Below are positions 56,101-64,000 of a stretch of DNA of 64,000 nt, one piece after another. The translations under genes were made by a program, and so were the position numbers. Position 1 is the stretch's first letter; each line of letters opens with the position of its first letter. The DNA is from Neelides folsomi (taxonomy: Eukaryota; Arthropoda; Collembola; Neelipleona; Neelidae): NCBI GenBank assembly GCA_034687125.1, contig JAQGBZ010000240.1, forward strand, positions 1 through 64,000. Direction: 5' to 3'. Below the pieces are notes generated by a model, which was not told the origin of the DNA, did no database searches, and saw nothing but the letters and a program-made list of their open reading frames with translations.

Positions 56101-59100
56101 GACTTACCAATTTGTATATGGGAATTTTGAACAAGGTCTTAAAATGCGTTTCACTGACTTCATATTTAAGATTCGATGTTTAAGCAAAACAATGCATAAT
56201 ATATATGTATGTACGGGTATACTAATATCGTGTGTTGGTAGCGTGAGGCTTTTAAACTAAAAAATTGGTATGAGAAATGAAGGTTTAACTTGTTTGTTTT
56301 TACAAAGCATTTGATTTTGACAAGGCTTAAAGCTATTGACTTTTGACTACATCAAAACTGTTATTATTAAATGGTAAATTGAGAATCTGATTGTTAAATG
56401 GATGGAAGGACGAAAAGGGTTTGAATGAGTTGAATGTTGAACTTACGAGGGCGGGAATTGGATCTTATGGAGATGTTTATGAAAGTGATGCCGAAAGACT
56501 TTTTCATTTATGAAGGAAAGATCAAAGCGAGTTTATAGAGAATCATAAAACTTTGTGTTATGCTTAAATGCTTAAAACTTAGCGAACTTTGTGAAACATG
56601 TATTATATGTATGCTTAAAACAACTAAAATTCATATTTCATACGCATTATGATAATCATACAAGTGTTGTGAATATCATGTACATATTCAATACATTGTA
56701 TTGGAAGATATGCGTAGGAGTAAACATTAGGAGTATGTAATATTTATATTTAATCATGCAGTAAAGGTTGTATGGGAGAGACCTTTTGACCGAGGAGATT
56801 AGAAGATCAAATTCCCTTAAGGAACTCGACACTCCCAGTCCAAGGCAAGAGCAAGTCCGAACCCCTCAGTTCATCCAGACCAACTTCAAATGTATTTATG
56901 TCCGCTTTTCTTAGAACCAAAGAATAATCCGACAAGTGGGGAGGGTTCACAGTAAAATACTCAAAAGACTCAAAACCTTCTCTTTAATTGTCTTTCTATT
57001 CTTTGACAAAGATACACTTTAAAATACTCTCTGGTTAAGGTCATATTTTTAGTTATTTTAGATTACTTTATTTAGTTAATATTTACTGATAGTTATCAGT
57101 CAGCAGTTTGTATGTTAGGTATTGTTAGGTTAACTATATATTAACATTATACATATTTACTTGTAATTGTATTTATTTTAAAATTTATTTTAAAGAGTGG
57201 GAAAATAGATAAATGAAAATGAATGAGTTTTGGGTGTTTATTTAAGAGTATTTAGTTGGGGGTGAATGTTTGAGTAGTGTAAAAGATGTAAGAAGGAAAG
57301 TTGTGAAGTTGTAAATGGGAGTTTGAGGGTGAAAGACACGACGACCATCTTCATTTCACCCTCAAGAAGAAGAGAAGAAGAAGAGATATGTTATATTGGA
57401 AGAAGGGCTTTTACATTCAGAGAAGACCCATTCATTCAACACCCATTTCCTCTCACAACTTAAATGAATCTTTGGTGGTCTTCTTCTGCTAAAAGCATTC
57501 TGTTTTTCCTTTAAATAATTTACTAAAACTTCCAACATCCTTTTTCATTATTCTCCTCATTTATTTAAATCTTACATCTAGTCTTACGTTTGGGATGAAG
57601 CCATTGGGAAAATAATTCAAGAGAATTTTAAACTCTTTTAAAAAGGAAAATTCGTTTTTCTTCAAAAAAGAACTTGAGTGTTTAATTTCATCTAAAAAAG
57701 CTTATTTTGAGAGGAATTGACTCATTCAATTGAATGTTAAATGGAAAAATAGAGAAAATCGAAAAATAGAGATTTAGAAAAAATTTGTAAAATGGGAATT
57801 TGTGAATGAAATTTAGATTTTCAATTTAGAAGGTGTTGGGTGAAATGAAAGTGATTTTTTATATTTTTCCGTTTCCTGTCCTTCCACTACTGTTTTGTGT
57901 ACAAATCCTCTTTTTGTTTAGTTTAAGTAAACTTGAGTAAACTGGGAGTCTGAGGGCGAATAAAAAACTGGAAGGAGTCTTTGATTCCCTTAATGGGCTT
58001 CAAGGGTTCAATGGACAATCCCCAGCCCTTTCAATACACATGAAATGAAAACCCATTCACGGCCCATTAATGAATTGAGAAGAAGGCCTTTGATAACACT
58101 TATTGGTAATTGGACACTTCTTTCCAAACTCATAGAGGAACATCCGAGTATCACAGAGCCCTATACGTTTCCACTGTGGGATAATACCATCCATGAGAAT
58201 TCAGCTTTCCTTCTCCTTCTTTGCTTCTTTGCTTCATTGCACATTGCTTTAGAAAAATTATTTTGCTTAACTATCTTAGAAAATATATTCGGTATTTTCA
58301 TTCATTGATACTGCCGAGTTATAACAGGATTCAGAATATAAATCATAATTATGATGTTATTACGATTTTATTAATTGATTTATTCATTATCGTAAATCTT
58401 GATATTTAATGTTTATTGGATAGAAGTTTAAGGGTTTTGGCTTTTAAGGGTTATGGTTAACTAATTGGCTTAAATTCATAAAATAGTTTAAATACATTTT
58501 AACGTGTGTTACCAATTGTGATTTGAGCGTAATGTAAGTTGGACTTGACAATAAGTAAAGTTAAAGTAAGGTTTGAATTTGCGTTGTTGGTTTTATTTAC
58601 TTAAGAGTTAAGACTGCATCACATATTCATTAAATGAGAATGGTAACGGGGACTTGAGGAAAAATTTAATTATTTGAGCAATTATTAGCATTCCTTAATG
58701 GTTGAATGAATTTTTAAAGGTCATTGTATGCGCCTGCTAATGAAACTAATAGATGATTGTATAAACAATTAGTTCGCTAACTTAAGACGATTTAATTATA
58801 AACTTTGTTGGAGTGATTTAACAATTTGCCATAAAAATAATCAAATAATCAGTGGAGGTGACGTTAAATGTTACATAATATGTATAAATAGAGTAGATGC
58901 TTTTGTGTTTGTATGATAATTAATGTATTATTATTATTAAACATTCACATTTGACTACAGACATGTACAGATATAAATAAGTTATTTTGTTATTTTGTAT
59001 TTAGCTATAAGAGTTAAATTATTATAATTAATGTAATATTATTTACATTATGAGCAATTTCTGGTTGAACGGGGTTAAATTGATATGGGCTAAGGGGCGT

Positions 59101-59575
59101 TTATGTTTTGGAGGCGTTTTGAGGATATGTAATTCCATGTGGTTTTCCTCATCGACATCCCCAGGAGTCACGATGAGTGTAAGTCTTAAAATAATGTTCA
59201 TTTTGCCTCCGCATTTCCTCCGCCCGTTATTCATCCCGGTACAGAAGTTTGATCTCCCGGGTGGCTCAGACTCACTTCCGCTTCATTCACCCCGTTCATT
59301 CATTCACAATCATGTAAACTCACATTCCTGCCCGAAAGTGACTCAAACTCTTTTACGCCCTCAGAAAAGCAAAAGTCAGTACACTTTTCGTTTAAGTGGG
59401 ATAAGCAGGAATTAGAATTGGACTAATTTAATTTTAATTAACAACTTAACTGTTTAAGTTTTAAGTTTTTCTCAGTCAATTACCTGTAATTGAAATCTGA
59501 TTGATTCACACACAAGACCTAAAAATTTAGAAAGTGAATTTTTATTTATTTCGCGAATGTGTTTAATTTTGAAAA
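53182..59575 (+). other. 6.4 kb non-coding stretch, probable long first intron of the Dof-type gene
   Basis: No convincing coding exon on either strand. Base composition is more mixed than in ordinary spacers, with GC-richer islands (for example 54500-54780, 55040-55260, 57900-58200, 59050-59350). A motif GGGAGTTTGAGGGTG occurs at 54681-54695 and 57317-57331, with a close copy at 57944-57958. Several open frames of 60-120 codons look like chance. Regulatory content is likely for a gene of this kind but not proven. Confidence 0.5.
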
Positions 59576-62500
59576 ATGAATTTTGAAGATCCGAATTTGT
59601 GTGTTTTGACAGAAAGTCCTAAGATGGATGTAACGGTCATTTCGAGCCATGGATGTTTCTTCAGCCGGAATGCCGAAGCTCATTTGAGATTATTCTTTGA
59701 GCAAATGGTGACACCTGATAGAGAAAAACTGGATATAAGGTTTGAATCTATTTAAAAATTAAAACAAAAATTAAAAAATTAATTAATCTATTTGATTATA
59801 AGTGTAATTAATTAAATTTTAATTAAATTTTTAGAGTGGCTGGATATGATTTGCAAGACATGGAATATACAGCCGTGGCTGGGGAAGTCCATCGAGCAAA
59901 GGTTCAAATTGTGATCGTTTCTCATCAGTTCCTCGATCGACTCAAACATGAGGCGGAGAAGCGGAAGAGAATTTCCCCCATTAACAGAATCCTCAGACCT
60001 TCCCGGGTCATTGCGGTGCTTCTCAACATGAACCCTCAATTAATTGAAGATGAATATGAAAATGGTAGATAATTTATCTCATTTTATTTATTTGTATTTT
60101 CCTTACTTCCTCATTGCATCATAAATCATGTGATGTGGAGAGTAAACAAGTCATTTAACTGAAGTAGTATTTATTTTAAATTGATTCTATACAGATATAC
60201 AGGTATGTATATGATAAATGTGATTAAGTGATTATATTTTATATATTAGTTTCAGATTTTGGTTTATGGTTTGTTTTATTTTCTTTAGTTTTGGCTCAAT
60301 TTTCTCAATGGTGTGCGATTGAACTTCGGTCAACCTCGCGACTTGACCCTGATTTTTGCAAAAAGTTCACAGAGCAAGTGGAAAAGATTTTCAATGTTGA
60401 AGTCGACACTCCCTCGTCGTTTTCTCTTTTCCCTCACAAGATCGGAAGGGATGGACGACGGGTGATGGTGAATCTCAAGAAGCCGCTGCCGTCGAACATG
60501 AACTTAACAGCCACCGTTTATCGTGGGGAGGAATCCACGACCATTTCCAATTTAATACTTCTTAATCCTTTCTCTGCTCTCATGCGAATACCTGGTGAGT
60601 TGGATGAAAATTATTTCAAAATTGAATAGCTTCCTATAAGTATTGTATAAGTATAAAATATTTAATGAATTGAATATCTTATTTTAGAATCAATTTGTGG
60701 TGATGAAACTTGTTTGCTCGAAGTGTCAATATATCGGAATAGTGAAAAACTGGGAACGAAGCATTTGAAATATGAGGCGAGCAGTGGGCTGAGTGGCGAG
60801 CGAGTGATGGACAATATTTTAAAGGTTTAAACTTAACTTTTAAACTTTTAAAGCTTTTACAGTTCATTCTACTAATTGTATCTTTTTATTAGATTTCTGA
60901 TGTCCATGAAGCTTATGATGAAGAGATCACAAAGAAGTTGGCCGTTCACTTCAATGCTTCTACTGATTTCAAAACTGATGAGAGTCTTGGTTATCTCAAT
61001 GAAATGCTCATTTCAAGAGGTTAAAGATAAAATTAAAGATTTTTGCAGCTGCATTTGATCTAAATGAGTTAAAAATATGAAAAGTTTTAAAATGAAAAAA
61101 TTTAAATTTTATAACAGGAAATGAATTTCCGACTTTGATGCATTACGGAGCTTTTTACGGACTGAAGAACATGATTTGGACAGTTCTCCTCCACGGTGAT
61201 GGAATCGACCAATGTAACGTGACGAATGACATGGGCGAAACTCCGTTCGACGTTGCTGGAACGCGTGGACATCACGAAACGATCGGGAAAACCATTCGCG
61301 AATATGAAAACATGACAAGATCCTATGCGGCCTTCCAACGTGTTAAGAACCTCGTTGAGAGACGCAGTTTACTTCATGGTGATGAAGAGCTTGAAAATAA
61401 ATTAGACAAACTTTTACTTTCTGAACCAAACATTGACGAAGAAGAAGAATTTACTGATGCCTTTGAAGAACCAGAAGAAAAACCTGAACAAGTCAAACCA
61501 ATCCCACATGCTAGGAATCTTAAATTGAAGATTCCCTCTGTTTCGCCAAATATTTTACATAGTTATGAAAACATTCCGATTTCGCCTGAAATCCCCAGAC
61601 GGAACAAAGGAGCGGAGCAAATAACGACTTCTGAAGGTTCTACTGAGTATTATGATATCCCAAGGGATGAAAATTCTGATTATAAAATTCCACCAAGACC
61701 TGTTGCCATCAATGGAGGAGAATCTCCAACAAAGTTGTGTGTTTCTTCGACTGACTTGGAATATATTGACATGGCCCCTACAAACTTCAGCGTTGAACCA
61801 ACATTTGTCAAAGCTGATAAATCCACCCCGGATAAGTTGGAAAAGTTTGAAAGAAATAAAAAATATCCGACTGTTCCGCCAATTGCTGTTTGTCAATTGC
61901 CAATATTAGGGAAACATAATCCGCCATTGACACCGAGAGCGACTGAGAGGATTAAAAATCATTTGCCACAAGATCCCAATGAGGTTCGAAGGAGGGGGAC
62001 GATTGATCCTTTGGACGAAGAACTTGCAATGTTGCTCAAAGGGTATAAAAACCATGATTATACTTTTGAGAAGCTCGAGAACCTTTTTGAAAATTGGAAG
62101 AAAAGATCAGGTAAAAATTATTAAATTATCATTTGTGTTACTAATATTAGTTTATATTAGTTTAATATTTGTTTAATTTAGATTAATTGTAAGTTTTCAA
62201 GATCTGCCTTTAAGTATGGAAAAAAGGATTTAACATTGGTATAATATTAATAATATTTTTTATTGAGTTTTTCTAGATGATCAAAAGTCGAATGACCTCA
62301 GAAGACAGGAATTAATTAAAATGAGCAAAGAATACACGGACATTGTCACAAAGGGGAAAACAAAGACCTTTGACAAGATTTTTAGAATTTTCGGTAAATT
62401 GGAGTTTCATAAATAAAACATACCATATTAGTTGAAAATTAATTCTAATACACTGTATCTGATAATTTACTGATTTAGTAAATTATTTTTAAATTATTAC

Positions 62501-63215
62501 AATTAATTTTTGCTTAATTTTTCAAAGGTAAGAAAAAGACGAGCAACGTCGAACGACCTATAATTGAAGAAGTGATTAAATTACCAGAATATAAAGAAAT
62601 GACCATGACTGAGGTGAAAACGGATTGTGATAGGCTGAGCATTGAGAGTCGAACCAGCGGAGGAGATTCGGGTTTGTCAGACCCTGACTCTGACAAACCT
62701 GACAAACACACAAGTGGGATTGAATCAAGGGCTAAAAGTTGGACCAATCCGACAAATCAGAGATTTGGTGTTGGCTCTTATATTGAAGCTGACAATTTGG
62801 GAAAATTTGGACACGAACCTCTCAATGTCGAAAGTTCTGCCAATCTTGGTCAGATAACTTATGTGAATGAGCCCATTATTGAAGCACCGATTCCTCCAAG
62901 ACCTCCGAAAACCAAAGTGTTGGATCTATCATTGAACGATAGAACAAGTGGAAGAAAAGTATCAGGAGATTTAATTCCAATTCCTTACCAACCTTCTCCT
63001 CCACTTCCTCCAAGAAATCAAGTTTGTACCAATTTTTTAATAATTACAGAGATTTTAAATTGAGCCAATTATGTTTTAATTGCCATTAATTGATTGTTTT
63101 TATTATTTAGAAAAAAGATGGGAAATCAACGTTAATTGCAAATGGAAATAATGGTGAGATAAAGAGAGAGAAATCATCCTCAAAGATCTGGAAGAAAAAG
63201 AAGGGATCTGTTTAA
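59576..63215 (+). CDS. stumps: Dof/stumps/BCAP-type adaptor with TIR-like, DBB and ankyrin regions
   Basis: Exons 59576-59739, 59835-60064, 60289-60594, 60688-60824, 60893-61019, 61118-62110, 62277-62393, 62528-63021 and 63111-63215 give 890 residues from MNFEDPNLCVLT. The alternative is entry at acceptor 59612 from exon 52672; both keep the frame. Residues about 17-130 are TIR-like (MDVTVISSHGCFF, VQIVIVSHQFLDRL), followed by a DBB region (FSQWCAIELRSTSRLD) and ankyrin-like repeats (NEFPTLMHYGAFYGLKNMIW). Tyrosine motifs follow: YENIP, YYDIP, YIDM (YxxM, PI3K type), YVNE (Grb2 type), then PPRPP and a Lys-rich end. In Drosophila, Dof/Stumps couples FGF receptors to Ras and Corkscrew; vertebrate BCAP and BANK1 serve PI3K signalling. 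Family is secure, orthology to stumps likely. Confidence 0.82.
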
Positions 63216-64000
63216 TCTTTGAAATTTTTAAGATTTTAAATTAAATTGTATATACTATCAGTAGTTTGGATATTAATTGTAATATTAATTCCAATTAGAT
63301 TGTGTAGATTGTGGATCCAATCTTCTTTGCGATAAAGAATGCGTTCAAAACCGCATAGTATTATAACCATTTTGGACAATAGATGTTTTAAATATATTTA
63401 TATTAATTTGTATAATACTTTAAAAATACTTAAATTAATTGTTGAATTTTTATATTTTATATTTATGTAATTACTTTGTGCCATATTATATAACTAATTA
63501 TGATTCTTATTTAGTTTACAAATCCTTAATTAATTTATCAATCATCAATGGGGAAATTAATGAATCATTGTACGTTTATTTGTATTGATTTTAATTTAAT
63601 AATATTTATTTTATTTTTATCTTAATTGTTTAATCAATTTTCCAATCTTATAAGATATTTCTGTATACTATTGCAAAATGAGAACAAAAGTTACCAAATC
63701 TTAGTCATGAATCAACTATAAATGTAAGACAACTGTTATTTATTTATGTAATTAGACAATAACAATTTCTCTACTATAATATTAAGTTTATATAAAAAGG
63801 ATTTTAATTTACTTATTTAATCGTTCTGCATAATGATTAATTTCGTGTAAAATCACCCAATGACAAGGACAATCTCATAAGTTTTAGAAATGTTATGTTG
63901 ATAGTTATACATATATTATTGGATTAACTAGATGTTTTTATAATCTTACTTTTAGATCTTGAATAGAATTTATGTAATTTGGATATGAATCAGATATGAC
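63216..64000. other. 3' flank of the Dof-type gene, no gene seen
   Basis: Very AT-rich to the window end. No exon, repeat or RNA gene is recognised. Confidence 0.55.

Noticed and set aside
58045..58409. Overlapping plus-strand open frames of 62-87 codons
   Set aside because: Two frames open at once in mixed-composition DNA, with no coding pattern or splice context.

Overview
This 64 kb window is nuclear DNA from an AT-rich animal genome. Most genes are broken into short exons by introns of about 50 to 400 bases with ordinary GT-AG ends. The protein set points to an arthropod: a Dof/stumps-type FGF-receptor adaptor, a microsomal triglyceride transfer protein, arthropod-style small secreted proteins, an F-box/leucine-rich gene, and a short TTAGG-like repeat. 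The compact introns and the F-box gene would fit a springtail or another small pancrustacean, but this is inference and the window holds no species marker. I see no bacterial, viral or CRISPR sequence.

Layout. 1-1330: 3' end of an SLC5 sodium-coupled transporter (+). 1482-1744: a MITE. 2576-5500: an unusual Tudor-BTB-BACK protein (+). 6204-9699: three small minus-strand genes, namely two paralogous short membrane/secreted proteins flanking an acidic serine-rich protein. 10343-12699: ODAD3/CCDC151-like axonemal coiled coil (-). 13152-15294: F-box/leucine-rich gene with two reading-frame breaks (+). 15582-16568: unrecognised single-pass membrane protein (-). 17319: tiny secreted peptide (+). 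18979-23223: MTTP (+). 23443-29737: four tandem genes for secreted eight-cysteine Kazal-like proteins (-). 30483-32467: NOP53 ribosome-biogenesis factor (-). 33064-42990: DNA polymerase theta (+). 45324-46419: CHMP6/Vps20 (-). 46931-48373: PIGX (+). 48744-50981: Ariadne-1 RBR ubiquitin ligase (-). 51880-63215: Dof/stumps/BCAP-type adaptor with a very long first intron (+).

The genes do not form one pathway. They are mostly conserved eukaryotic single-copy genes (DNA repair, ribosome assembly, ESCRT-III, GPI-anchor synthesis, lipoprotein assembly, ubiquitin ligation, receptor signalling) with lineage-specific clusters between them. Several neighbours are divergently arranged and probably share promoter regions (CHMP6/PIGX, NOP53/POLQ, ARIH1/Dof, ODAD3/F-box). 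The most unusual items are the Tudor-BTB-BACK fusion, the Kazal-like array in which every domain is split at the same internal phase-1 intron, an MTTP ending in an ER-retrieval-like KEEL, the paralogous pair of unnamed small proteins, and four different TA-flanked palindromic MITEs.

Exon borders were placed by reading frame, splice dinucleotides and phase. Except where stated, each full gene model sums to a whole number of codons. All family calls come from reading translated protein; no database search was run.
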